A stretch of DNA of 59,336 nucleotides, taken from contig CAJTRK010000012.1 of assembly GCA_910578475.1 (NCBI GenBank), positions 38,232 through 97,567 of the forward strand. Reading direction: 5' to 3'. Within the stretch, counting starts at the first letter, position 1. Every line of letters begins with the position of its first letter. Shown piece after piece: positions 43,670 through 52,198 of the stretch. The position numbers and the translations under genes are program-made. The notes under the pieces are model-generated. The model was not told the DNA's origin. It did no database searches and saw only the letters and a list, made by a program, of their open reading frames with translations. Origin of the DNA: an uncultured Lachnospiraceae bacterium (GTDB lineage: Bacteria; Bacillota; Clostridia; Lachnospirales; Lachnospiraceae).

Positions 43670-43680
43670 GAACATCCGGG

Positions 43681-44157
43681 TTGAAGACGGCGGCGTGCGG
43701 CAGAATTGGTATAATACTGATTCTGACGGGACTGTTTTTGGTTCGATTGAGTATCAATTATGTCATATTTACACAGAACTGTGAATGGGCAAGAGACCGG
43801 GTTGCGGCGGCAGAGAACAGTTGTATCGAGATTGCCGGAATGATAGCCGTGGCCGAAGGCACGATTATTCATGCGGATAACGACTGGACGAAAATCGCAT
43901 ATTTTCATTATTGGGACGGAGCGGTCTATAACAGGGTGATTCCATATGAAAACCCGGACTATCCGGAAAATACAAAGGTAATGGTAGTCTACCTGCTCGG
44001 TGTCGGTCCCGGAGATTGTCTGGTCAGCGGTTTTTATCGAAACAGGTTTTTAGCGTGCGGCGCTGTCGGATTGATAATAAGCATTACAGGCGTTATTGTT
44101 ATAAAAATAACAGGAAAAGAATGGAGAATAAGAAAATGGCAAGAAAAAAAATCGTAG
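43681..44157 (+). CDS. Two-helix membrane protein (DUF3592-like) between pgk and tpiA
   Basis: 158 residues, TTG start. One hydrophobic segment at about residues 8-28, an outer loop of about 95 residues, a second at about 126-144, and a basic tail (KITGKEWRIRKWQEKKS). The layout resembles DUF3592 proteins, with which it shares the hydrophobic-loop-hydrophobic plan and a beta-rich loop (AEGTIIHADNDWTKIAYFHYWDGAVYNRVIPYENPDYP). No function known. It overlaps tpiA by 22 nt, so it is translated within the glycolytic unit, where it is unexpected. Confidence 0.6.
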   Translation: MKTAACGRIGIILILTGLFLVRLSINYVIFTQNCEWARDRVAAAENSCIEIAGMIAVAEGTIIHADNDWTKIAYFHYWDGAVYNRVIPYENPDYPENTKVMVVYLLGVGPGDCLVSGFYRNRFLACGAVGLIISITGVIVIKITGKEWRIRKWQEKKS

Positions 44158-44882
44158 CCGGAAACTGGAAGATGAACATGACACCCAGTCAGGCGGTTGC
44201 TCTGTGCAATGAATTAAAGGATTTGGTAAAATCGGACAGCGTTGACGTTGTATATTGCGTACCCGCAATCGACATCGTTCCGGTTGTAGAGGCTGTAAAG
44301 GGCACAAATGTGGAAGTTGGCGCAGAGAATATGTATTTTGAGGAAAAAGGCGCTTATACTGGTGAAATTTCCGCAGAGATGTTAAAAGACGCCGGCGTAA
44401 AATATGTGATTATCGGACATTCCGAGAGACGTGATTACTTCAAGGAAGACGATGTGCTTCTGAATAAGAAAGTAAAGAAAGCGCTGGAGGCAGGCCTGAT
44501 ACCGATTCTTTGCTGTGGTGAAACACTGGAGCAGAGAGAAATGGGCGTAACAATGGACTGGATTCGCCTGCAGATTAAGTCTGACCTGACAGGCGTTACC
44601 GCAGACCAGGTAAAAGGCATGGTGATTGCATATGAGCCTATCTGGGCAATCGGTACGGGCAAGACGGCTACTACGGAACAGGCGGAAGAAGTATGTAAAG
44701 GCATTCGTGACTGCATCGCGGAGATTTATGATGCGGCGACAGCAGAGGCAGTTCGTATTCAGTACGGCGGTTCCGTAAATGCCGGCAATGCGGCGGAATT
44801 GTTCGGACAGCCGGATATCGACGGCGGTCTTGTAGGCGGCGCGTCGTTAAAGGCAGATTTCGGCAAAATCGTGAATTATTAA
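44136..44882 (+). CDS. tpiA: Triosephosphate isomerase
   Basis: Interconverts dihydroxyacetone phosphate and glyceraldehyde-3-phosphate. 248 residues. N-terminus RKKIVAGNWKMN, electrophile His in IGHSERRDYF, catalytic Glu in VIAYEPIWAIGTGKTAT, phosphate loop YGGSVN and VGGASLKADF. GGAG is upstream within the preceding gene, whose end it overlaps. A terminator follows. Confidence 0.97.
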   Translation: MARKKIVAGNWKMNMTPSQAVALCNELKDLVKSDSVDVVYCVPAIDIVPVVEAVKGTNVEVGAENMYFEEKGAYTGEISAEMLKDAGVKYVIIGHSERRDYFKEDDVLLNKKVKKALEAGLIPILCCGETLEQREMGVTMDWIRLQIKSDLTGVTADQVKGMVIAYEPIWAIGTGKTATTEQAEEVCKGIRDCIAEIYDAATAEAVRIQYGGSVNAGNAAELFGQPDIDGGLVGGASLKADFGKIVNY

Positions 44883-44932
44883 TTCCCGCGGAGGAATAGC
44901 CGCGAAGTAATATCAGGAAGACACAGCAAAAA

Positions 44933-44972
44933 GGGATATCAGGAGAAAGAAGCTTCTCTGATATTCCTTTTT
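44933..44972 (+). terminator. Terminator after tpiA
   Basis: GGATATCAGGAGAA pairs with TTCTCTGATATTCC (one bulge), followed by TTTTTATT. It closes the pgk-tpiA unit just before the 340-bp inverted-repeat element. Confidence 0.85.
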
Positions 44973-44982
44973 ATTATATAGG

Positions 44983-45322
44983 ATTAGGGTGTCAAAAGGC
45001 GCTTTATAGAAGTGGGGAGGGCAGATTGCCCGGCAGATTACCCGGCAGATTGCACAAGATGTTCCTTTGTACCCGATTGCGTCGAGCGGATTTTCTAAGG
45101 ATTCCAGCAAAACAGAGAATACCGGACGAAACCGCCCGCCATTCGCCATCCGGGCTCAAAGCGGGCTTTTCGGAACATCCCTGTTCCGAAATTCCTGTTT
45201 TTGAAACGGAATCCAAAGAAAATCCGAATCGACTCCATAGGGCAGCGTCAGAAACATCTTGTGCAATCTGCCGGGCAATTTGCCCTGTTTCATTCCGTGA
45301 AGCGCCTTTTGACACCCTAATC
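44983..45322. repeat. Large inverted-repeat element, about 340 bp, MITE-like
   Basis: Termini ATTAGGGTGTCAAAAGGCGC and its inverse GCGCCTTTTGACACCCTAAT. Near-identical inverted arms continue inward to GCAATCTGCCGGGCAA-type repeats and ACAAGATGTT, and the core pairs imperfectly (GGATTTTCT...GGATTCC). TATATAGG occurs directly outside both ends (44975-44982 and 45323-45330), a possible 8-bp target duplication, although TATATA is itself self-complementary. Long frames on both strands are a palindrome effect. No transposase is encoded. It lies between tpiA and the lipoprotein gene. Confidence 0.75.
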
Positions 45323-45356
45323 TATATAGGAAATTGCTGTAATCTCAGTGGATGCC

Positions 45357-45387
45357 GAAACGCAGGCTCAGCAGCCTGCGTTTTTTA
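45357..45387. terminator. Hairpin terminator downstream of the lipoprotein gene
   Basis: AACGCAGGCT/AGCCTGCGTT with six T on the plus side. The same stem in inverted orientation occurs at 46073-46101. It can stop transcripts from both sides. Confidence 0.75.
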
Positions 45388-45395
45388 TAAGCAGC

Positions 45396-45959
45396 TTAAT
45401 TGTAGACCTCAATGATTACTTTTTCAGCAACAAATTCCTCCCCGTCAAAATATCCTTCAGCTTCCAGGCCGCCTTCTTCCTGAATTTCTGAGAAAGAGGC
45501 TTCCCTTGTTTCAATTCCGGCGCCGCCGCCCTGGATTGTCCAGTGTTCAAAAACCGTCTCGTCCGTGCAGCGGACGGTGACAAGCTCTTCCTCCGGGCTT
45601 CCGGAATCTGGCATCAGGACGACGGAACCGTGTCCGTCGTCGGAGTCTTCCATCAGCACGCGGCTGATAACGAAACTGTCCTGTGAGACGCTCCGCACTT
45701 TGCCGCCGATAATGATGATATCCGGTGCGTTGACATCGTTTTCCTGAGAAGGCATCTGGACGGATGAAGCGCTGCTGTCGCCAGGTATCTGTTCCGTTTC
45801 GGGCGAAGTGCTGTTGTCGTCCGGCGTTTGTTCCGCTTCAGAAGACGTGTTTTCCGCAGCCGGGGGAGCCTGTTCTTCCCCATTTTGAGCGCCGCACCCT
45901 GTCGAGGCGGCCATCATAAGCATGATGATACTTGCGATTGCTGTACATTTTCGAATCAT
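45396..45959 (-). CDS. Putative lipoprotein of unknown function
   Basis: 187 residues. Lipoprotein signal (IRKCTAIASIIMLMMAASTGC) with the lipidated Cys at 22, then a Ser/Thr/Glu/Pro-rich linker to about residue 80 and a small C-terminal domain with predicted beta strands (DIIIIGGKVRSVSQDSFVISRVLM..., EGYFDGEEFVAEKVIIEVYN). No family recognised; the fold pattern is like small OB or DUF5666-type domains, but I am not sure. It is flanked on each side by nearly identical hairpin terminators and seems a stand-alone gene. Confidence 0.7.
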   Translation of the reverse strand: MIRKCTAIASIIMLMMAASTGCGAQNGEEQAPPAAENTSSEAEQTPDDNSTSPETEQIPGDSSASSVQMPSQENDVNAPDIIIIGGKVRSVSQDSFVISRVLMEDSDDGHGSVVLMPDSGSPEEELVTVRCTDETVFEHWTIQGGGAGIETREASFSEIQEEGGLEAEGYFDGEEFVAEKVIIEVYN

Positions 45960-46072
45960 CTTTTGTATTCTCCTTGTTGTATATTGTGGGGACTTTTCCC
46001 CGTGGACAGTTCTGATTATAACAGGCCAGTCTTTAAGTTTTCTCTAATATCACAGCAACAGGCAAAATTTTA

Positions 46073-46101
46073 AACGCAGGCTGCTGAGCCTGCGTTTTTT
46101 A
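46073..46101. terminator. Hairpin terminator downstream of the fucosidase gene
   Basis: AACGCAGGCT/AGCCTGCGTT with T6 on the plus side and A/T-rich sequence on the minus side. It is the inverted sister of the hairpin at 45357-45387. Confidence 0.7.
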
Positions 46102-46152
46102 GTGATTAGATAGAGTATTGAGTCTCCCTCTATTTTCTGACAGAACAAAATA

Positions 46153-47448
46153 CTACCGGAGAACGATTTTAATGACTGTGTCTGCAGCATCCGGAAGGAG
46201 CTGCGTTTCGTTCGGCCTGGAAGAAAGACTCAAGAAGGTATAATCGGGATAGTTTCCGGCTGCCCATCCTTCTTCAAGGACTTCTACTTCGGCTCCGGTA
46301 GAAAGCATCCGGGCGTAACGGATATCTTTCGGACGGATTCCCGAAAGCGGAAGCGGGCCCACAGGCTGCTGCATAATGTGCAGATACAGAATATTGCCCT
46401 TAGCGGTGACACGGCAGCCGAAAGCGGAGACGGGAAGGGGACTCTCCGTGCAGCCATAAATGCTTTCCTGATTCTGGTTCATCCATTTGCCGATTTCCTG
46501 CAGAATTTCCACCGACCGGGGAGGTATGGAACCATTTCCGTCCGGACCGATGTTTAACAGATAATTTCCGCCCTTTGAGACGCAGTCCACCAACTGCTGG
46601 ATGCAGATGCGGGCGTCTTTCCAGGTATGGTCATCCGCGGTGTAACCGAAACTGTTGTTCATAGTCTGACAGGCTTCCCAACATACGGGCGCATTGCCGG
46701 GCGTTTTGAGCGGTGACGGTGGAATGATTTGCTCCGGCGTGACAAAGTCTCCCGCCCAGGGGGCAGGAGATTCCGTAAGGAGGCTGCCCAGGCTTCCGCC
46801 GCTTGCTTCCAGACGACTGTTAATCAGGATGTCCGGTTGGAGAGAGCGGACCAGATTTACCAATTCCATAGCGCGCCAGTCGGCACCAGAATGACCTTCA
46901 TAGGAAAAATCGAACCAGAATAAATCAAGTTTTCCATAATTGGTGCACAGTTCTTTTACCTGTGCGTGCATGTAGTCAAGATAGCGGTTAAAGTCGCATT
47001 TTTCATTTTGGGAAGACGCGCTGCTGCGGGAAGGATGAAAGGGGTCCCCGTATGCCGGATAGTCCGGATGATGCCAGTCTACCAGAGAATAGTAAATGCC
47101 GACTCTTAATCCTTCTTTTCGGAACGCGTCCACAAACTCGCGGACCAAATCACGCCCAATCGGCGTGTTGACAGATTTATAATCCGTCAGGGCGGAGTCA
47201 AACAGGCAGAAACCTTCATGATGTTTGGCGGTGAGGACGGCATATTTCATGCCGGCCTCTTTTGCCAGTCTTGCATAGAAAGCAGGATTGTAACAAACAG
47301 GAGAAAAGGTTTCGAAATAGGTTCTGTATTTTTCGGAAGATATTTGTTCGATGCTCGCATACCATTCTCCTTTGGCGGCTGTGGAATAGAGGCCAAAATG
47401 AATGAACATGCCGAATCTTGCATCGGTGAACCATTTGCTATCGGTCAT
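46153..47448 (-). CDS. GH29 alpha-L-fucosidase, cytoplasmic
   Basis: 431 residues, no signal peptide. GH29 landmarks: WFTDARFGMFIHFGLYS near the N-terminus, LTAKHHEGFCLFDS, GIYYSLVDWHHPDY, and LDLFWFDFSYEG, whose Asp180 is the expected nucleophile. The C-terminal third is the usual beta domain. Hydrolyses alpha-linked fucose from glycans; linkage preference is not visible. The start overlaps the stop of the DUF4091 gene by 11 nt, so the two are translationally coupled and probably act on the same imported oligosaccharide. Confidence 0.9.
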   Translation of the reverse strand: MTDSKWFTDARFGMFIHFGLYSTAAKGEWYASIEQISSEKYRTYFETFSPVCYNPAFYARLAKEAGMKYAVLTAKHHEGFCLFDSALTDYKSVNTPIGRDLVREFVDAFRKEGLRVGIYYSLVDWHHPDYPAYGDPFHPSRSSASSQNEKCDFNRYLDYMHAQVKELCTNYGKLDLFWFDFSYEGHSGADWRAMELVNLVRSLQPDILINSRLEASGGSLGSLLTESPAPWAGDFVTPEQIIPPSPLKTPGNAPVCWEACQTMNNSFGYTADDHTWKDARICIQQLVDCVSKGGNYLLNIGPDGNGSIPPRSVEILQEIGKWMNQNQESIYGCTESPLPVSAFGCRVTAKGNILYLHIMQQPVGPLPLSGIRPKDIRYARMLSTGAEVEVLEEGWAAGNYPDYTFLSLSSRPNETQLLPDAADTVIKIVLR

Positions 47449-49024
47449 TGGAAGATACCTCGCTTTCTAAAAGTTCTGTCAGATGTTTTCTGGCTTCCGT
47501 CAGAATGCTGCCTTCCCGCGTATAATGACGGAAATCAGTACATACTTTCCTGATGAGCTCGTCGGTTTGTCCGGGTGCGGTTCTGACAGCCTGCATGAGC
47601 AGCTCATAGTCTTCGGCGCCGGCGCGCTGCGCTTCGAACCGCATGCTGCGAAGGGGGCCGTTTTGGCCGGGATATACGATATGGGCGTCTCCCGCCGGCA
47701 GCAGGGCTCCTTTGTGGGGACAGCAGGCGCTGTGCCAGATATCGCTGCCGATGTAATAATTGAATCCCCAGTGCAGGAAGCCGCTTAACCGGTACAGCGC
47801 TCCCATCCAGAAGACCGCCCGGCTTGCCGTGAGAGGCAAATCCATGCTGCGGTTCATAATGGGGCCGGCCGGAAAAGCGCAGGTGTAAAACCACATGGTT
47901 TCTCCGGCAGCCTGGAGTTTTTCGTATTCGTCCCGCCATTTTTCATAAGTGTCCTGTTTGGGAACCCAGATGTCGATGCCGCCGCCTAAATTTGTCGTTT
48001 CTACGGCGTCGATAATTGGGATGCCGGGCATAAATTTACGGAAGATGCCGGCAAGAATGCGATAGGTAGTATCGTTGTGGGTCTGCGGCTCATCGGCGAG
48101 TGACTGTGCCATACATTCCTGCCAGTGATTTCTGGTAACGATTTCATTCCATTTCGTAAAATACAGCCGTAATTGCAGATAACCTTCCGTAGTGGTGAGG
48201 CCAAGAGACTGGTCCCAGATGGGATAATATTCCTGTTCGTCCCATTCATGCCAGTGGGCGATATGTCCGCCGCAGAGCCAGCGCGCGCCTTCTTTCCGGG
48301 CAATCTGCCCTGCTCTTTCCGCCGCGGAAAAATCAAAATCGACGAGTTTTCCGTTTTCAAAAACCGCCTCCCCGGGAGGAAGCAGAATGTGGGTGCACCG
48401 CATTTCTGCCTGTGCCCTGACATAGCCGGAAAATAACGACCAGTATTCCTCGCTGTTTTTGGTTACATGATGCTGGTTGGCAAGCCCGTCGTAGTCGAAG
48501 AAGTTCAGCATGCCGAGAGCGGATGAAGACAAATGCGGAACACGGACAGGGCTGACCCGGCATGTCAGGGGAATCTTCGTTTCCTGACAGCCTTCATAGA
48601 GACGCAGTTCGCCGGAATAATTTCCGGGGACGGCATCGGCGTCTGCGTCTATGCAGAGATAGACGGCAAGCCTGTCCGTAACGGTTTCGTCTTCTATCGG
48701 ACATAACGCGTCATAGACATCAAATGGCGCTTTTCTTGTTACGAAGGATTTGCAACGCTCGAAATCGGTAGTCGTCATCAGGCTGCTGTCGGTATTTTCG
48801 TTGACGCCGACGGGGAGCAGCCTAAACAGGCGGACAGTCAGTCCGGCGTTTTGGGAATCCTGATGCCAGACAAATTGCAGGCGCGGAGATGTTTTGGGCA
48901 GTTCTCCAAGAATCTGCGCTCCGGCGTGGCCGCCGCGGGGGACTGTGAGCCGGATGTTTTTTATCCCGCTGTGGGCGGAATCCGGATAGAGCCAGTCAGT
49001 ATCGGTGAAAACAGAATATTGCAT
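47438..49024 (-). CDS. DUF4091 glycoside hydrolase-like protein (GH123-related)
   Basis: 528 residues, no signal peptide. N-terminal beta-sandwich region (about 1-165), then a (beta/alpha)8-like catalytic domain. An Asp-Glu pair D311-E312 in MAQSLADEPQTHND sits where GH123-type enzymes have their substrate-assisted catalytic pair; C-terminal part LTASRAVFWMGALYRLSGFLHWGFNYY matches the DUF4091 pattern. GH123 and related families are beta-N-acetylgalactosaminidases, so this one may remove a HexNAc, but the specificity is inference. It follows the sensor kinase gene on the same strand (18-nt gap) and is coupled to the fucosidase. Confidence 0.65.
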   Translation of the reverse strand: MQYSVFTDTDWLYPDSAHSGIKNIRLTVPRGGHAGAQILGELPKTSPRLQFVWHQDSQNAGLTVRLFRLLPVGVNENTDSSLMTTTDFERCKSFVTRKAPFDVYDALCPIEDETVTDRLAVYLCIDADADAVPGNYSGELRLYEGCQETKIPLTCRVSPVRVPHLSSSALGMLNFFDYDGLANQHHVTKNSEEYWSLFSGYVRAQAEMRCTHILLPPGEAVFENGKLVDFDFSAAERAGQIARKEGARWLCGGHIAHWHEWDEQEYYPIWDQSLGLTTTEGYLQLRLYFTKWNEIVTRNHWQECMAQSLADEPQTHNDTTYRILAGIFRKFMPGIPIIDAVETTNLGGGIDIWVPKQDTYEKWRDEYEKLQAAGETMWFYTCAFPAGPIMNRSMDLPLTASRAVFWMGALYRLSGFLHWGFNYYIGSDIWHSACCPHKGALLPAGDAHIVYPGQNGPLRSMRFEAQRAGAEDYELLMQAVRTAPGQTDELIRKVCTDFRHYTREGSILTEARKHLTELLESEVSSNDR

Positions 49025-49041
49025 AATGTGATATCTCCTTT

Positions 49042-50838
49042 CTATTGTGCAGGTTCGATGGCAGGAATCGTGATGGTTATGGTAGTTCCTCTGTCAGGTG
49101 CGCTTTCGCATGAGAGACCATAGGGGGCTCCGTAAGCGATTCGAAGACGGTCGCATATATTGCGGACACCGTAGCCGCCGGAAGTTTCGGAAACGTTCTC
49201 GTGGGAGGCGGAGAAAAAGTTGGCCTGAAGCGTTTCTTCATTCATGCCGACACCGTCGTCCGAAACGGTAATGGTGATGATATCGGCGTTTCGGCTGACG
49301 TTTACCCACAGGTTCCCATGTTTGGAGGGCTTCTCAAAAATACCGTGCAGAATGGCGTTTTCAATCAGGGGCTGCAGTATGATTTTGATAATCTGGCATT
49401 TTCCCGCTTCCTCATCTAACGACCAGTGCGCCTCTATCCGGTCTTCAAAACGCATGTTCTGAATGTCCACATAAAGCCGGGCATGCTTCATTTCAGCGGA
49501 TAAAAGAATCTGTTCTTTTCCGCCGCTCAGGGAAAGCCGGTAAAACTGTCCCAGAGATTTGACCATGCGGCTGATTTGCGGCACGCTGTGGGCGATGGCG
49601 GTACAGTTGATTAAGTCCAGCGAATTGTAAAGAAAATGTGGATTAATCTGTGCCTGAAGCGCTTTGAGTTCCAAACTTTTAATTTGCTGGCCGTAAGAGA
49701 CTTTTTCCTCCATCAGCTGGTCGATACGGTCCATCATTTTATTGAAATTTCCCATTAACTGCGCAATCTCATCATTTCCGGAAGGTTCCGGTCTGACATC
49801 GACATTGCCTTCCTGCACCGTCTGCATTGTTTTCGTCAGGAGCGAAATCCGATTCAAAGTGGATTGGCTGATTGTGACGGCGAGCAGATAGGCGATGACG
49901 CTTATCAGAACGACTGCAATCAGCATTTCGAAGCGCAGTTCATGGCTTAAGCGGAAAATATCGTTAAAAGGAAGGATGCCGGCCATATACCAGCCGGACT
50001 GGGAAAGGGGACAGCATTGGGCATAATAATGTTTCCCATCCGCCTCAATCGGCAGCCACTCATTAGCGTCCGGCGCCGGGAGTTCTTCCACGATGGCGTA
50101 CAGAGTTTCGGAAGGCGTGTTGCCGGCCGACTGATAGAGTATTTCCTTATCTTTCAGAAGGAGCAGAATACCGTTTTCCGTCACGGAAGTGTTTTCCACC
50201 ATGGAAACCAGCTGAGAAGCATCCATATCTGCGCGCAGGACGGCGAGAGGTTCACTGACGTTTCGGGGGTTATAAATAATCTGCATGGATGAAAAACAGG
50301 GCTGTTCCTGTAAAGGCTGGTCTTGAAAATCCGCCGGGGCAAACCACATTCTTTCATTTTGTCCGAAAAGGGTATTGTACCAGTCATCATCTGATACTTC
50401 ACGAAGCTGAATGATGTTATTCGGCTCGGATGTATACAGATAATTATTGTTCGCGTAAAGACGGATGCGCTCTATGCCGGAAAGATTGCACAGGTGCTCA
50501 AATGTAAGCGAAAGCTGATTTGAATCTTCTAACCGGCGGATATAAGTATAATCTTCCGGAGCATTGGAAGCCATCGCATATACGAGAGGGTCGAGAGCAA
50601 GAATATCGATTGCCGCGTCCAGTTTATCGAGAGACTGCTGCATGGAGTTTACAGTGTCTTCAAAAGCATTCTGCATGGCGGTAAAAGTCTGTTCCTGCAC
50701 GACATTCCGTACGCGCAGATAGGTGTACAGGGTAAAAAAACCGAGCGGAAGCACGACCAGCAGAAAATATGTGCACAAAAGCTTGCTTTTGAGGCTTTTT
50801 AAAAAGGTGCAGTTGTTCCATAAGGATTTACGTTTCAT
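49042..50838 (-). CDS. YesM-type sensor histidine kinase
   Basis: 598 residues. Two membrane helices (LLCTYFLLVVLPLGFFTLYTYL near residues 18-40 and MLIAVVLISVIAYLLAVTI near 300) enclose an extracellular dCache-like sensor domain; HAMP (about 320-370), then the His_kinase domain with His401 in QINPHFLYNSLDLIN and a HATPase C-terminus (IENAILHGIFEKPSKHGNLWVNV, GVGMN). This class senses sugars or the loaded binding protein and is paired with AraC-type regulators. The start at 50838 overlaps the response regulator stop by 11 nt. Confidence 0.88.
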   Translation of the reverse strand: MKRKSLWNNCTFLKSLKSKLLCTYFLLVVLPLGFFTLYTYLRVRNVVQEQTFTAMQNAFEDTVNSMQQSLDKLDAAIDILALDPLVYAMASNAPEDYTYIRRLEDSNQLSLTFEHLCNLSGIERIRLYANNNYLYTSEPNNIIQLREVSDDDWYNTLFGQNERMWFAPADFQDQPLQEQPCFSSMQIIYNPRNVSEPLAVLRADMDASQLVSMVENTSVTENGILLLLKDKEILYQSAGNTPSETLYAIVEELPAPDANEWLPIEADGKHYYAQCCPLSQSGWYMAGILPFNDIFRLSHELRFEMLIAVVLISVIAYLLAVTISQSTLNRISLLTKTMQTVQEGNVDVRPEPSGNDEIAQLMGNFNKMMDRIDQLMEEKVSYGQQIKSLELKALQAQINPHFLYNSLDLINCTAIAHSVPQISRMVKSLGQFYRLSLSGGKEQILLSAEMKHARLYVDIQNMRFEDRIEAHWSLDEEAGKCQIIKIILQPLIENAILHGIFEKPSKHGNLWVNVSRNADIITITVSDDGVGMNEETLQANFFSASHENVSETSGGYGVRNICDRLRIAYGAPYGLSCESAPDRGTTITITIPAIEPAQ

Positions 50839-51943
50839 TGCGGTGTCGCTCCCTGTATTCTTTTGGTGAAAGTCCTGTCTCACGGGTGAAAAGTCTGGTA
50901 AAATATTTCCCATTGGCATAACCTACGTTTTTGGCCACTTCATAAAGCTTCTGCGTAGAACCGGAAAGCAGCTCTTTGGCATGCAGAATCCGAAGCTGCG
51001 TCAGGTGCTGATTGACGGTTTTTCCGCAGCTTTTTTTGTACGCCGCGCACAGATAGGTATTGGTGAAACCGAGGTCGTGAGCGGCATCCTGTACGGTAAG
51101 GCCGGGGTCCTGGTAATGTTGTTCCAGATAGCGGTTCACGCGGGAAACGATATCCGTATCCTGACATGTCAATGCGGCAAAATATGTCCGTGAAAGTTTG
51201 AGAAGGGTATTCCATAGTTCGGACAAAGTTTCTCCGTCCGCCGCGGTATACAGATAGTAATCGGTATTCTGCGTAATGGCGGTTATATTGTAGTTTTCGG
51301 CTGCCGTCAGGAACAGAAATACAATCTGGCGGTAAAAATGGCGCAGGTAGTCCGGGTCAGTGCCCTCACACAGCGCGGTTTCCCGGGATAATCTGCGCAG
51401 AACGGCCTCCGTATCGGATTCTTTGCGATGCCGTATGCCCTCTGCGATGGAATCGAGATGGCTCTGGCTGCCCTGGAAAATGGCAGTATTGGGCGGCGTG
51501 TCCGAATTTTTGTTTCCACGGAAAAAAAGGATGCGCCGTGTGTCCGGAGATTCCTCTTTTTGCTGTTCATCCAGTTCTTTTATGACCTCGGAAAGAGCCT
51601 GTTCGATTTCTTCCAAATCAATCGGTTTTTCAACGTAGTTCGCCGCCTTGAGCTTGATGGCGCCCTTCAGATATTCCTTATCCGAATAACCGCTCAAAAA
51701 GATAAACTGACAGTGCGGACAAAATTCCCGGATGGCGGCGGCCATTTGAATACCGTCCATATGGGGCATTTTGATATCGCTGATTACGATATCGGGCAGG
51801 CATTGCCGGGCCTGTTCGACTGCCTCCAGGCCATCCGATGCCTGGAAAATTTTCGTAACGCCAAGCGAATCCCACGGAAGATGTTCTTTCAGCACTTTTC
51901 TGGGCATTGCCTCATCGTCTACGATTAAAACTGTGTAATTCAT
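50828..51943 (-). CDS. YesN-type response regulator (receiver + AraC HTH)
   Basis: 371 residues. Receiver domain with DDE near residue 10, phosphoacceptor Asp56 in DIVISDIKMPHMDG, and Lys about 107 in YVEKPI; a linker; and a C-terminal AraC-type double HTH (VNRYLEQHYQDPGLTVQDAAHDLGFTNTYLCAAYKKSCGKTVNQHLTQLRI...). Partner of the kinase just downstream. It is divergent from the transporter genes, which it most probably activates. Confidence 0.9.
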   Translation of the reverse strand: MNYTVLIVDDEAMPRKVLKEHLPWDSLGVTKIFQASDGLEAVEQARQCLPDIVISDIKMPHMDGIQMAAAIREFCPHCQFIFLSGYSDKEYLKGAIKLKAANYVEKPIDLEEIEQALSEVIKELDEQQKEESPDTRRILFFRGNKNSDTPPNTAIFQGSQSHLDSIAEGIRHRKESDTEAVLRRLSRETALCEGTDPDYLRHFYRQIVFLFLTAAENYNITAITQNTDYYLYTAADGETLSELWNTLLKLSRTYFAALTCQDTDIVSRVNRYLEQHYQDPGLTVQDAAHDLGFTNTYLCAAYKKSCGKTVNQHLTQLRILHAKELLSGSTQKLYEVAKNVGYANGKYFTRLFTRETGLSPKEYRERHRNET

Positions 51944-52043
51944 TCAATAACCCCCTGCTGGAAAACTATTTTATAATCATAATATACAATAAAAGAAGAT
52001 ATTTCAATTTAAAACGAACCAAATTATGTGCTAATTGACAATT

Positions 52044-52109
52044 AACACAATCCTGTGTTCCTTTCATAATTTAGTTCCGTTGTAACGATACCTGTATTTT
52101 TGTTAAGAT
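52044..52109 (+). promoter_or_regulatory. Control region of the oligosaccharide transporter
   Basis: The 255-bp divergent gap (51944-52198) holds a 16-bp palindrome AACACA-ATCC-TGTGTT (52044-52059) and a downstream promoter candidate, TTGTAA (52080-52085) with TAAGAT (52104-52109) at 18-nt spacing. The palindrome lies just upstream of the -35, where an AraC-type activator could bind. Modest support. Confidence 0.45.
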
Positions 52110-52198
52110 GAGTTTATCAGGAAATGAGAGAACTGAGAGACCAGTTCACTTTGCAGCAGACTGCGTTTTTTCACAGGAAGAAAAAGGAGGGGAATTTT

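Noticed and set aside
45004..45415. Frames of 103-129 codons on both strands of the 340-bp element
   Set aside because: Again a palindrome effect, without ribosome binding site or family similarity.
52124..52198. Longer start for the LplB-type permease
   Set aside because: The upstream stretch is not membrane-like and AGGAGGGG stands directly before 52199.
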